In this document: positions 1 to 10,932 of the stretch, piece after piece
How positions within the stretch are numbered: the stretch's first letter is position 1
Layout of the letters: each line of letters begins with the position of its first letter
Assembly: GCA_015039365.1 (NCBI GenBank)
Contig: WION01000125.1
Location: forward strand, 1 to 64,000
Direction: 5' to 3'
DNA length: 64,000 bases
From: Amanita rubescens
Lineage: Eukaryota; Basidiomycota; Agaricomycetes; Agaricales; Amanitaceae
Made by a program: the position numbers and the translations under genes
Notes under the pieces: generated by a model
The model's database searches: none
Seen by the model: only the letters and a program-made list of their open reading frames with translations
Told to the model about the DNA's origin: nothing

Positions 1-5
1 GCTAG

Positions 6-522
6 TGTTACAAACACGGTACGGACTCCTACATTATGATTACATGACACGTCGGACATGCTTACTTTTTCGTATATGCTTATCCCCTCGTCGCATCCCC
101 ATTATGTTCATCAAACGGACTACCTCGTTCCCTTGTCGATCCCCATTCCGTTTACCCTATGCCCAACCCCTTGTTCATACACGTACCATCCCCTATGCCC
201 CCTGTTTTACATATACTTGCTATCGCCCTTGTTCTACTTACGATACGGCTGTGTTTCTGTACATGTATATAAACCGATGTACTGTAACGTCGAACCTTAA
301 GTTCGACTTAACTGTCTTTATCAATATCACATCTCATCTCGCCTAAAAGAACGTCATTTCTACTCCGTTCATTATCGCTCTCAAGGATAAGACTCCTTCT
401 AGTCGTCTTATCACTTAGCTATTTGTTCACCTATTGTTTGACTTGTCCGTTGGACTTAGTCTACTTTGTCAAGCGCTCTTAGCGTGGACGCATCGTAGGT
501 GGAGATCGACGTGATCATAACA
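6..522 (+). repeat. 3' LTR of a family-C Ty3/gypsy element (element A)
   Basis: This 517-bp LTR begins TGTTAC and ends ATAACA and matches the LTRs at 37095-37613 and 45071-45589 along its whole length. The five bases before it (gctag) are the same as the internal sequence just before the 3' LTR at 45071, so this is the right-hand LTR of an element whose body lies left of the window, not a solo LTR. A TATA box (TATATAAA) lies near 258, with the palindromic start-site motif about 30 bp downstream. The sequence on its right is a LINE remnant, so the element landed inside an older retroelement. Confidence 0.9.
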
Positions 523-1260
523 GTGAAGGCAGTAGGGTTTTTCTTGAGGAACGTTCGTATGGCTTTGCCATTGTCTTGGTTATAGATGAGGTCATTTAAG
601 GACCTAAGGAGGGATGAGTATTTTTTACATTCTACGAGTATGTGATGTCGGGAGTGGAAAGTACCGTATCCACAGTGATGACAATGAGTAGCTTTATCTG
701 GGAAGAAACGCTCCCGGTATTCACCTGTAGGAGCGTGGCCTGTAAGGATACGCGTTAGCCGGCTGACATTGACAATATTATTGTTACCGAGATCGATGAA
801 GAAGTTTTTGTTTTTTGACTTGAAGTATGGGCGGAATGGTTTCCCTTACGTCGGATGCGGATGAAGTTGTGCCCGATGTAGTTTTCTTGTAGCGCCCTCA
901 GGCGCCACCATTTCTGAGCGCATTCCTTGTCTTCTTCAAGGAGGTGGAGGCGAAGGCCTCCCGGGTGGACGTCCACATCCCCCCCACCGTTTGCTGCTCT
1001 GTCAGCACGTTCATTGTCATCGATACCTACATGTGATGGGCACCCGTAAAGCGTAATTGGTGTTCTGGTGATCTTTGGAGCCATTCCCGAGCGAGGACGG
1101 CTGAATGCATACATAATAGCACAGTTTGGGTCACGGTTGGTGAAAGAGCGACGCAAGAGTCTACCCCTTGAGGGGCGACGTAAAGTCTGCCCCTGGATTC
1201 TTCTGTGCGAGACCGTGGGGATGATGAGGGCGAGAAAACGAACAGAGTACATGGTGGTGA
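523..1260 (-). pseudogene. LINE (non-LTR retrotransposon) 3' end: RNase H and terminal zinc motif
   Basis: The minus strand encodes the second half of a LINE RNase H domain, with the hallmark stretch PSHVGIDDNERADRAAN (near 960-1040). After a frame break at about 755 it continues with a typical LINE C-terminal motif: ILTGHAPTGEY, then a CHHC pair and SRHHILVECKKY (about 600-760). The reverse transcriptase is missing. The reading frame is broken at least once and runs straight into the LTR of element A at 522, so that insertion cut it. It is a dead fragment. The family assignment rests on the RNase H and zinc motifs. Confidence 0.7.
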
Positions 1261-1819
1261 CCGTCGAGTCAGATCAGATTATAAGTGCAGTCAAAACACG
1301 CGCAAAGTTCCGAGGCCCTGAAAGGACTCAGGTCCAGAATCTTGCACCGGGAAAACGCGAGAAACGCCAGTGCGGACGGCATTTTCCGGCGAACATCCCC
1401 GAGACAACAACGGCTCCACTCACGACGTTTTTCGGCACTATGCGAGACATCCATGCAACTCGTGGAAGACGCGACACATCCAAGCTCTACACAGAGCTGC
1501 CCACATTGCCAAATTGTGAAGACCGGATGCCGTTCAAAATGGATTCATAATGGACGTGGATGGTATGTGTCGTTTCGTATCCTCCAAAACCTTACTCATA
1601 TCATCCTATCTACAGCTTCCATCTCTATGCATGAACCATGCTCTTCCAGTCTCCAAAATATGGGTCATCCTTCACGACGAATACCAACGCGCTCTTACCT
1701 CCCACTTTATCAAAACATCAGGATGCTATCGAGTATGCAGAGTCTGTCTTGGGCCTTGTGCGATTCTATCGAGCTCAGATCACCGGGTGATTGAGTCACT
1801 TTCGACAAGGACGTACATC
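1261..1819. other. No recognisable gene
   Basis: Several overlapping ORFs of 110-170 codons occur on both strands, none with a recognisable domain, splice pattern or codon bias. It may be older decayed transposon DNA upstream of the LINE fragment. Confidence 0.4.
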
Positions 1820-2230
1820 CAATCTGACTACTTGTCTTTGGTGATAGCCATGCGCAAGGATTCTTACCACCGGATCTCAACTCGCTGACTAGTAGTTCAT
1901 GCAATTTCAAGGGGATGTTTTACTATACCAACGTGAGCCCATCTTTCCTCTCGTTTTCACCCACCCATCTAACGCCCGCCCCAGAGCCGACACTTCACCT
2001 ACTTCCCTATATCCTACAACAACCCCTACAACGGACTCTCCCAAGTCTACAACATCACCCACGTTCTCACCCCCAACACCTATTCGACTCGCAAGCCTTC
2101 AACGATTACTCCCCGCTTTTCCTGCAACCTACGCCATGACCTACCTCATCACATTCGCACTGTACAGTTGTGTGATCGTCCACGACCAACGACCTCAAAC
2201 GGGCGACATCCAAACTAATGCAAAACTACT
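1820..2230 (+). repeat. Dispersed repeat, copy 1 (pairs with 9078-9400)
   Basis: The stretch around tagtagttcatgc, followed by a C-rich segment with the words actataccaacg, cccaagtctacaacatcaccc and ttcaac, recurs at 9078-9400 with roughly 70-80% similarity by eye. The second copy leads directly into the CBM21 pseudogene; this one does not. It could be decayed 5' sequence of a duplicated gene or a transposon fragment. Confidence 0.6.
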
Positions 2231-3318
2231 CCGAAGTGGTGGTACTTGGGTGTGTTTTGTGTCTTTCCCGAAATGGCCTACGCCCCGTCCTCTCCCACCT
2301 CCCGCAGATCATCTCCCCTCTACCCACTCCAAACTGAATCATCCCAACATCTACAGTCAATGAGACTCGCACCGCAGGATAAAGCGTGACTAACGGGCCG
2401 TCTTCCTCTTCGTCGAGTTCTGGAGCGACCAGTCCGCCAAATTCGGTGGTCAGTTGGGAAGCATACAAATGCGGTTACGAGGCGATGCCAGAAAAGGAAA
2501 AGAAGACGACGAGCATATCGTAAGTAGGGGCACATAACAGAATTTGGTAACTGACGAGAGTTGTATAGAACGATTTTGAGAGAAAGTCGTTGCATATGAC
2601 AAAGAGCATCGGGGAGAGTATCTAGCGCCCACGTTGGCGCAGATTGGGCGTTGCGTTGCCCGCTATTCAACCTCGCTTACCGCCTGTCAATCGTATGACA
2701 TTGATCGATGGACATTGTATTGACGACTGCCAAACCGTTTATTCGCTGTCCGCCACTACGAAATTTCAGTGTGATAGATTGTCTCTATGTTTTCCGCATA
2801 TGCTGGTCCTCACTTATTTAATGTCAGTGTCAGCTTCATACTTAATGTTGTAGATATGAGTAGCGGGAATCAAATGGGTTCATGAATAATTCTATTAAAG
2901 ACGGGCCAAAAAGAGACTTACATACTCTCTGAAAGCAAGGTTGCAGCCCGCGAAGCCGGCACTTCACGAGTACTGAAGTAACAGCTCTACGTGAAACATC
3001 CGAGCAGCGAACGGCGATTCACGAGAGAACTTTTCCGCCAGTGAAGGATACGGCTCTAAGCAAGACATCCAAGCAGTGTCCCGCAATTCGCGCAACACAT
3101 CCATGCAGTTAGGCTATAGTGCTGTCCAAGCAGCGCACGTCATCAGGCCTAGAATATCTCGAATCGTTAAAGACATGGAAATAAGAATGTTGAGACTTGA
3201 AACATGCTAAGCTAGCCATTTTCTGACGAACGACTTGCTCGTCTGTCTAGAATTTTGTGGGCCAAATGGCCTCATTTATTTTTTTAAAAAAAAAGACATA
3301 TGACTTGTGAAGCCGCCC
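2231..3318. other. No recognisable gene; short degenerate direct repeats at 2930-3140
   Basis: No protein motif was seen. A possible intron-like segment (gtaagtagg ... tatag, near 2521-2570) has no supporting coding exon. At 2930-3140 there are loose repeats of the type 'catccgagcagcg / catccaagcagtg' spaced about 60 bp apart. Confidence 0.35.
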
Positions 3319-4125
3319 AGCCTCGGACCATGCCACGCGAAGTGGTGGCCCACATCCCACAAGTTCTCTAGGAGGTATTGAACAGGTATTACAACTATTC
3401 ACAAGCTTCATGAGCTAGAAACACATAACAAAAGTATGGCTTTCATTGAACGCACAAGTGGTCTACTCCTATTGTGAGCTATGGGCCTATGGCCATTTAT
3501 GATTGGCCGAAGCATCGTCACATACACAAGACTATACAGCTTGCAGGAAAAGAGTGTTCAATCTGAAGCATGCCGTACGCAGTGAAAATCGCAAACTTGA
3601 GTGGTTACATCAGACAGTACAGTAGAATCAATTGTTGCTGGGTGGAGGGACACCCCATTCTGGTAAATAAATAAAAAATGGGTGCTGGAAGGAAGTCCAA
3701 TAAGGTTAAGCTACGGTTTGATGCAGCGCAACGGGACCGCATCTCCTGAATATTCACAGAGCAAGAGGCTGGGAGTTCTTAAATTAGCTTACTAGGGTAT
3801 CACGACGCTCGTCCATTCTGCAATTGCTTCAGCTTTTCCCTCTTCTCCTTCAGCTTCGCTAGTGCGCTTTGCTTCGTTATTCCACCTTCACGATTCACGT
3901 AGCTGGGGAATACCTGGCTACAAAAAGATGAGATAGAAGCCCTTTTCTTTATTGATTAGTGACAGTCTCCCCAGGCTGGACTGTAACTATGGTGGATTTT
4001 TGAATTTTTGAAAAGGGTGGTCCATCCAGTGCTTCCATTGCTAAAGGACTATCACTCCATGTGTTTTGTGGTAAATACTAGTATCAAATAGACTGTGTTA
4101 CCTAGGGAACTCCAGGGGATGTACC

Positions 4126-5143
4126 CTTTTGGATGCCAGTGACCACTGGGGAAGTACTCCTGCTGTTCCCCAGCCTCCTGGTGTCCACTGGGGCCACTGG
4201 GGGAGTACCCCTCAGCTGTTCCCCAGCCTCCTGGTGTCCACTGGTCACCAGTGGGGCAAGTACCCCTGCTGTTCCCCCCCTCCTGGTGTCCACTGGGGAC
4301 CACTAGGGGGAGTACCCCTCAGCTGCTGTCCACTGGTGACCACTTGGGTACTTTTTGCTGTTCCCCAGCCTCCCATTGGTATCCACTGTACCACTGGGGA
4401 GTACCCCAGCTGTTCCCCAGCTTCCTGCCAGTATCCACTGGTGACCATTGGGGGAGTACCCCTGCTGTTCCCCAGCCTCCTGGTGTCCACTGGTGACCAC
4501 CGGGGGAGTACCCCTGCTGTTCCACGCAGCCTCCTGGTATCCACTGGTGACCACTGGGGGGAGTACCCCTCCTGTTCCTCAGCCTCCTGGTGTCCACTGG
4601 GGACCACTGGGGGGAGTACCCATGCTGTTCCCCAGCCTCCTGGTGTCCACTTGGGGAGTACCCCTCAGCTGCTGTCCACTGGGGACCACTAGGGGGAGTA
4701 CCCCTCAGCTGCTGTCCACTGGTGACCACCTGGGGACTTGTACACCTGCTGTTCCCCAGCCTCCCAGTGGTATCCACTGGCAACCACTGGAGGAGTACCC
4801 CTGCTGTTCCCCAGCTTCCTGGTGGACCACTTGGGGGAGTACCCCTGCTGTTCCCCACCCTCCTGGTGCCCACTGGGGACCATTGGGGGGAGTACCCCTC
4901 AGCTGCTGTCCACTGGTGACCACCTGGGTACTCGTTGCTGTTCCCCAGCCTCCCAGTGGTATCCACTGGCAACCACTGGGGGAGTACCCCTGCTGTTCCC
5001 CAGCTTCCTGGTGTCCACTGGCAACCACTGGGGAGTACCCCTGCTGTTCCTCAGCTTCCTGGTGTCCACTGGGGACCACTGGGGGGAGTACCCCTGCTGT
5101 TCCCCAGCCTCCTGGTGACCACTGGGGGAGTACCGCTGTTTAC
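4126..5143. repeat. GC-rich minisatellite, unit about 52 bp, about 20 copies
   Basis: A tandem array of an approximately 52-bp unit whose core is gggagtacccctgctgttcc followed by ccagcctcctggtgtccactgg. Units vary by small deletions (a short form reads cagctgctgtcc). The core contains the near-palindrome GGGGAGTACCCC. Because the unit is not a multiple of three and lacks stops, long ORFs arise on both strands (up to 285 codons); these are artefacts of the repeat. A related three-copy array lies at 5480-5605. Confidence 0.9.
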
Positions 5144-5479
5144 AATGTTCATGCATATTCGAATCCTGACCGAAATATGCATGAAATTGGGCATTCTTGT
5201 ATAACTGGTGTGCGCATTACTGATTGCTACAGGGTTGTCAATCGCTCTGCATCTCAAAAAGAGAAACTTCTTGCTTGCATTACTAGTAGTGGGAAAACAC
5301 CATAAAATGTACCTCAAACTGAATAGTAGTACTTGTAGTAGTATTGCAAAACATACCTGAGCTCACTTCCCTCATTTCCAGCCCAAGTTGTTGTAGTGCA
5401 GCAACCTTGTCAATTGTCACTGCCTTTGTGTTTTTTGATACAACTTTGGGAACAATGATCTGGTAGAAGGTAGGAAAAA
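5144..5479. other. Unique sequence between two minisatellites
   Basis: No gene or repeat recognised in this stretch. Confidence 0.4.
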
Positions 5480-5605
5480 AGCATCCACCAGGGTACTCGG
5501 GGAGTGCCCCTGGAGTACCCCAGTGTCCTGGCGTCCACCAGGGTACATCGGGGGAGTGCCCCTGGAGTACCCCAGTGTCCTGGCGTCCACCAGGGTACGT
5601 CCACC
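5480..5605. repeat. Short minisatellite, about 54-bp unit, 2.5 copies
   Basis: The unit reads ccaccagggtac, then a gggagtgcccctggagta core, then ccccagtgtcctggcgt. It shares the gtacccc and ggagtacc words with the larger array at 4126-5143 and is probably derived from it. Confidence 0.8.
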
Positions 5606-6565
5606 ATCAATTCTGCAAAGTCCATTCAGATGTACTGGTAGTGTGTCCTAATCATTTCTTCTGAGAGATCCTAACTAACTTGGTGCTGTGGGCCACCGCT
5701 TTGCATGGCATATCCGTGGCCATTTGGTTTGGTAGTATTTGATATTTTATAGCAGCAGAGGCAAACCTTTGAGGAAATAATAGAGTAAATGTATATAAAA
5801 ATGTCGGCCCGCACAACACTATTTGATCATGCTTGCCAAGTCGCGAGTCGGTATTTGCCGCTACAGTTCGGAGTGAAGCGATTCCAGAATGAAACTTAGA
5901 GGTGTGCCAGGCCACCACTTTGCGTGGCACAGTGGTCCGAGGCCACAGAGCCTCATATATAGCAGCCTGTTCCTGCAGTCTTGCAAATTTAAATTATGTT
6001 CAGTTGTCTCTTCGGTGGTCGGCACGCGGCGAATCTGTCTCGCGCGATGAAGGGGAGATGTCTCACGTACGGCCGGGGCCTTCGTCGGAAGATGCCGCGC
6101 GTAGCGTACACCGATCGCTAATTTCTTAATTGGGCTCAGCTATCTCGGACTCACGAGCCGCTCGCTTAAGATACCTCATCCTTTCAGGCCTCGGAATGAA
6201 ATGAGGCTCGGGAGACTTATGATCTCTGAATACGATAGCTAGATCTTATTATATAAATCTGTAGACCAATATGTATAACTTTTGTGAGAAACAGATACAA
6301 GTAACATCGGCAAAAAGCATGTTAATTAGTTTTTTTTTTTTAGAAGGCCTCGGCCATCATCGGCAGCTTAAAGTGTTACAAAACTCGACGTTAAAAAAAC
6401 CGATTCCTCCTTTCAGTCGGCCTCGGAATGTGGAGTTTGGATAGTACCCACGAGTTTTGGAATGTGGTCCATCATTTGCCAGCACCGGAAATGTGAGTGC
6501 TCGTTTTTCGCCCCTTCTGTTGTTCTTTCACCCAATGATACGATTAGCATATTCTGTCGAATATC
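5606..6565. other. No recognisable gene; dispersed GC-rich motif copies
   Basis: Contains two copies of the 'ggccaccrctttgcrtggca' motif (5693-5731, 5911-5943), which also occurs inverted at 3319 and again at 11120. Other short motifs such as ggcctcgg recur (6187, 6346, 6418). No coding sequence is evident. Confidence 0.4.
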
Positions 6566-6599
6566 TATGAAGGTCCGTATCGGACAAATTCAGTTGCAT

Positions 6600-6757
6600 A
6601 TGCCCTCACACCGTGATCCATCATGAACCGCCGTGACCCGCCGTAACCCATCGTGATCCAGTGTGATCCGCCATGGCACATCGTGATCCAGCATGAACCG
6701 TCGTGATCCAGCGTGGGCGGGCGTGATCCAGCGTGAATGTGAACCGCCGTGGACCTC
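6600..6757 (+). repeat. Subterminal short-repeat array, left end
   Basis: A degenerate tandem series of about 10-12-bp words of the form cgtgatcca, catgaaccg and cgtgacccg. The reverse-complement word family appears just inside the right terminus (8715-8845). Confidence 0.65.
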
Positions 6758-6974
6758 TCACTGCCCGAATTAGTCCTTTGATCCCACCCGTGACCCAACA
6801 ACGTCCAACAACAACAACCCTCTTATTCAAAGCCAAGGAAGCTTTTCGCAGCGAAGTACCAAACGAGTGAACGTCAGCGGTTCAATCGCAGGCTGAATGA
6901 GGATGCTCCGATCAAGCACAGTGCGAGATGAGGGTGGAAATGTAACGTCAAAACAGATTGGGCGATGATGTGTC

Positions 6975-8690
6975 TTAGCATACAGATCTCGCGAGACCTT
7001 GGCAGATTGTTCATGATTCGCCCAGCGATTGTAATGTATGACAAGAAGACAACCTGCATGTAAGTATCGCTCCAGAGACGCACGGCTTCGACTCTGAGTA
7101 TCTTGGGTATCCACCCCTGCTTTCTCGTCATATCGGTTACAGCTGTACCACGCGATTTCGCTCCACGGACCTGTCATCTCGTTAGCCACTATATGCGCTA
7201 TAACTGCTACGAACATAAATTACTTACCCATGCACACCCAACAGAATTCATGCTTGCACTTCTTGCACTTCATATGACTGGAAGGTTCGGTCAAGCAACT
7301 ATTCCATGTAGAGAAGCACAGGAGCACCTACTTGCGCCCTCCATTCTTCTAAATCGTACTCTGACAGTTGCCGCACTCTTTCGTATTGCTCTTGATCTAA
7401 TTAGCCGTCTCACGGCACTTCTTGAGCCACATCTTCGCGATAGCGCATACAATTGGCCTGTGATCATCTTCAATTGTACAGCCAAAGCAAAACCTGTGTT
7501 CCTTCGCCGCCAAACCCAATGTAGGCCCTATTTCTTTTGGACTGTCTAGACCGGGAACCCGCGGGCCGCAAGACACAGTGGGAACAATTCATCAAGCTGA
7601 ACTTGGATGCAGCGGACGGGCAAGAAACCGTGTTCGTGCAACCGGGGTAGGGGCAATACTTCAACTCCTTCTTCGACCCGACAAAGTTGTGTGCGAGCAA
7701 CTCTTGGAAACGTGCCCAGATCTGTACATTTTCCTTCTGTTGTTCTGGATCGATCCCGGATGTGGATGCGTCGGTCGGAATCAGAATATCACGGACAAAC
7801 GGATCTGGTGCCACCATTGAATTGACAGCCCTCCGCCATGCAGCGAACGACGTGTTCGCCTTCGTCGTGAATCTTTGAAACCAAAAACATGTTCCAACAG
7901 GCAGGTGTAGCAGAACATGTGTACGCAGTGAAGCAAAAGGGTTGTGATGTCGGACAAATCATCATAGCATATGGGGCATGTGAAAGGCTCGTCCAGTTTA
8001 GGAGTGTATTTGGTATACCTCGGCGCAGCATGTAACGAGGATGGAGAACGCGAGACGGAAGATGTGATACTAGGGGACCGTTTTGAACCAGAAAGTTCAA
8101 ATAGTTTGCTTGCAGTGGATCTCGTCGAACGGCGGGAAGAGGTGGAGGAGCCGCTGGACCTGACAGGATACACGAAAGATGCCACAACCTACCTCAACGC
8201 CAGGAATGTTGCAGATATACTCCACGTCCTCTCGCATCTGTTTCAATCTCGACCTCTGTCTGGCTCAAAGAACGGTAATCGATCCCGTAGGCTTTACGCA
8301 TCGTCTTTGGAGCGACTTTGAAGTCGTCGCCATCTGCGTCCATGTCCATCTCATTGTCAGAAACTGCATAAGTGTCGTGAATTAGGGTTGCTGTGTCGCG
8401 ATAAACGAGGTGACTTACTATTGTCGTCGTCGTTTTGGGTTGCATCGAACATTTCGTCATCATAGTACTCCTCGTCATCTGAGTATATAAGTAACCTCGG
8501 GACAATGGCTGGTAAGACGCTAGCTTGCCTCGTTGGACGTTGGTGGCTGGGCGTGAGGGGCTCTGTGAGGGGGGACCATGTCTTACGGAGGTGATGGTTG
8601 CATTGCTTCTGATGATCCCATGCATTGCCGGGACTTCTTTTGTCGTACAATAACGAGGAGTGAAAGAGCCATCCTCATTTGAGCTCCGTT
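6975..8690 (-). pseudogene. Ariadne-type RBR E3 ubiquitin ligase pseudogene
   Basis: RBR ligases transfer ubiquitin through a RING1-IBR-RING2 relay. Read on the minus strand, all parts are recognisable: an acidic N-terminus (DDEEYYDDEMFD); an intron gtaagt...tgcag near 8375-8430; an Ariadne-like stretch ending YRSLSQTEVE; RING1 with CPICYDD ... HCVHMFCYTC near 7880-7960; an IBR part with KYCPYPGC near 7640-7700; and RING2 with KCKKCKHEFCWVCMG near 7235-7285. A canonical intron near 7180-7235 precedes GPWSE. Single-base frame breaks occur after SQTEVE, within RING1 and before VAPDPF. Two in-frame stops fall between IBR and RING2, and the Ariadne C-terminal domain is lost after about 6975. It is a decayed but intron-bearing genomic copy, not a retrocopy. 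Confidence 0.85.
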
Positions 8691-8714
8691 GTGGGAATGT
8701 TATGTCAGCTTATC

Positions 8715-9015
8715 GTGATCACGACGGTTCACATTCACGCTTTGCATGCCAACGATGATTCACGCCAGGCCACGGTGATTCACGCCGGGACACTGTGATT
8801 CACGCCAGGACATGGCGGTTCACGATGAGCCGCCGTGATCACTCTCTATTTTTACACGCAACTGAATTTTGTCTGATACGGACCTTCATAATGGTGTGCT
8901 ACTAGTATGTAAAACACAGTTCACGATAGGACACAATGGTTCACTGCGGTTCACGGTGTTTCACGATGGGTCACGATGGTTCACGACAGTTCACGGTGAT
9001 CAAGGGTGATCAGGG
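8715..9015 (+). repeat. Short-repeat array (gattcacg / ggttcacg words)
   Basis: Two blocks, 8715-8845 and 8925-9015, of degenerate 13-20-bp repeats built on gtgattcacgcc and ggttcacgatgg. The first lies inside the right terminus at 8888. The second lies between that terminus and a diverged terminus at 9058, suggesting a second, overlapping element end. Confidence 0.65.
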
Positions 9016-9077
9016 CGTGTATAGCTGTGTATCCACATTTTGTCCAATACGGACCGTCATACGGGAGACTGAGCTGA

Positions 9078-9400
9078 CCACTTGTCTTTAGCGATGCGGC
9101 CCACAGTGCAAAAATTCTTATGACCGGATTTGAACTCACTATTGACTACTAGTGACTAGTAGTTCATGCGATTTCGAGGGCCGTTGTACTATACCAACGC
9201 AAGCCCATCTTTCCCCTTGTTTTCATGCATGCGTCTAACCCTCACCCTAGGACTGATACCTCGCCTTCCCTGAATCCGGAAATAACCCTACACCCAACTC
9301 ACCCAAGTCTACAACATCACCCGTGTTCACCTGTACAACTCATGAACCTTCAACAATCACTCCCCTACATTGGATTCTACGTGATCGTCTACAGCTCTAC
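9078..9400 (+). repeat. Dispersed repeat, copy 2 (pairs with 1820-2230)
   Basis: Shares tagtagttcatgc, actataccaacg, acccaagtctacaacatcaccc-type words and overall order with 1820-2230. It ends where the CBM21 reading frame opens (stop at 9382), so it may contain the decayed N-terminal part of that gene. Confidence 0.6.
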
Positions 9401-10482
9401 CACGCCGGCGTGCTGCTCAACCTCGTACAACTTCAACCCCAGTCCTCCTTGTTAATGGCAAACCTCTAAAGTCATCTCTAAAATCTTCAAATTCTTCTCC
9501 ATCACTCGTCATTCAACCATCTCGAACACGTTCAGAGCCAACTACCCCATTGTTAGCTCAGAAAAATGTTCATTTCCCAGAAGGTGACCTTGTTTCCGTC
9601 CGCGTCTTCAATCGTTCTGCAAGACCGGCTTCCCTCTCAAAGCCTTTTGGAGATGATACGGAGACAGAGACAGAGACCGACAACAACGGCGTTGCAGCTT
9701 GGCCAGCCGCTGCTTCCTATTTTAAATCCCTCGCCGTTGCAAAACCTGCCAAAAAATCTTACCAACTAGACGCTGAAAAATGTTCTGTGGTCCCACACAA
9801 GCACGAACAGCTCGACCGCTACTCCAATGTCCATCTCGAGAGCCTCCAACTCAAATCCTCTCCAACGGTCTCTCCCGTTGTCTCATGCTCCATCCTCGTC
9901 CGCAATGTGGCTTTTGAGAAAACGGTCGCGGTTCGTTTCACCCTCGACAATTGGCAGACCACCAGCGAGGTTTTGGCTCGCCACCAGGCTTCCCTCGCTC
10001 GTCTTCCGGAACATTTTCCCCGCTCGTCACAGCGTCATCGCCCTGTACCACCCCAGGTTGTGCCTATGGTCTCACCATCGGCGATCTCGTAGCCAAGGCG
10101 CCCGAATGGGACCGTTTTTCGTTTACAATCAAACTCGAGGATTACGCTCAGCATCTAGATCAGAAAACGATGTGGCTAGTTGTGAGGTACACCGTTCCAG
10201 GCTCTGGCGAGGACAGTGGCAGTGAATGGTGGGACAACAACGCATGTGCGAATTACAAATTATGGTTTAGAGCGGCCAGTTCTAGTGCGTTCTTTCTTTC
10301 TTTTATCGCTCAAGCCCTCGTTTCTAACGTTATATCCAGCCCCTCAATCGCTGCCCAAGTTGTCTTCCCCCACCTCCCGCTCTAATTCTGTCCCCTCCCA
10401 GCACCAACTAAACCCGCACGGACCCATCCATTACCACCTTCGTCTTCCTTTGCCCTGTCATCTCTCATATCACCAACAATAA
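9385..10482 (+). pseudogene. CBM21 protein (PP1 glycogen-targeting subunit-like) remnant
   Basis: The CBM21 family binds glycogen and tethers protein phosphatase 1 to glycogen synthase. The frame opens after a stop at 9382 with a proline/serine segment typical of fungal members (VNGKPLKSSLKSS; KNVHFPEG). It then enters the CBM21 fold: CSILVRNVAFEKTV and RFTLDNWQTTSEV near 9890-9975. A one-base frameshift at about 9985-10010 moves it to another frame, which continues with DRFSFTIKLEDY and EWWDNNACANYKLWFR to about 10275. A canonical 55-bp intron (GTGCGT ... CTAAC ... CAG, 10285-10339) follows and the frame ends with a stop at 10482. The lost start and the frameshift make it a likely pseudogene; a sequencing error at the shift is the alternative. 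Confidence 0.75.
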
Positions 10483-10821
10483 CCGGAATGCCACCCAATG
10501 CGCCCATGTCTTTGTCACATTGTGGTCTCCCCTCACACAGACATCGCAAACAGTCGTGGCCTCTCCATCATGTACACGTCTGAGTCTTGAGGCCAGACTA
10601 ACACCCCAGTATATGGAATTCTGCTATCCCCAGTCATCAAGCCCACCACCCGGTGGCCCGTCCTTCCTGGCTGTATTCTCAGGTCAACCTCAAATGCCCG
10701 TACCCTCGACGCTGGCGTCTGATCCTGTCACGGCCTTACTTCTAGCTGATGTGCCGAAGAGCGGTCCGCCGTTTCACAAGCGAGCTCAGTGGTTGGGTCC
10801 TGGACCGACACCTATCACTTT
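10483..10821. other. No recognisable gene
   Basis: A 103-codon plus-strand ORF (10520-10831) is proline- and serine-rich with no known motif. It lies just downstream of the CBM21 remnant and might be decayed 3' sequence of it. Confidence 0.3.
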
Positions 10822-10932
10822 CCTTATATAGATAAATAACGTTCGTCACTTTCCGTACACAGGTAAAATGCGTTCGTCACTTTCCCTTATATAGATAAAT
10901 CACGTTCGTCACTTTTCCTTATATAGATAAAC
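10822..10932 (+). repeat. Tandem repeat, about 30-bp unit, about 4 copies
   Basis: The unit is ccttatatagataaa followed by nacgttcgtcacttt; the second unit is diverged (gtacacaggtaaaatg). Confidence 0.85.

Larger units (their letters stand above)
3319..5943. mobile_element. Candidate TIR-bounded element carrying a minisatellite
   Basis: The motif at 3319-3350 (cctcggacca ... gaagtggtggcc) is the reverse complement, with a 3-bp gap and one mismatch, of 5911-5943. Between them lie the 52-bp minisatellite and no coding sequence. A third copy sits at 5693-5731 and a fourth at 11120-11152, so this is a dispersed family. Without a clear target duplication the true ends are uncertain. Confidence 0.35.
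6566..8890. mobile_element. TIR element enclosing an RBR E3 ligase pseudogene
   Basis: Both ends carry an inverted repeat of about 33 bp: left 6568-6598 starts TGAAGGTCCGTATCGGAC, right 8858-8888 is its complement with one substitution and one extra A. Each is flanked by TA on the outside, the target used by Tc1/mariner-like elements, although TA is also expected by chance. Just inside each end are arrays of 10-13-bp words (gtgatcca, gtgaaccgc; gattcacgcc), a typical subterminal layout. A diverged third terminus is at 9030-9058. There is no transposase ORF, so it would be non-autonomous, with the RBR gene as cargo. Confidence 0.55.

Noticed and set aside
6..522. Solo LTR
   Set aside because: The bases before it (gctag) match the internal sequence preceding the 3' LTR of element C, so it is the right end of an element outside the window.
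4052..5317. Long overlapping ORFs on both strands (up to 285 and 217 codons)
   Set aside because: They are stop-free readings of the 52-bp minisatellite and repeat the same peptide words in all frames; no gene is implied.
4126..5605. CRISPR-like repetition
   Set aside because: The repeats are contiguous and variable, without unique spacers, and the genome is fungal.
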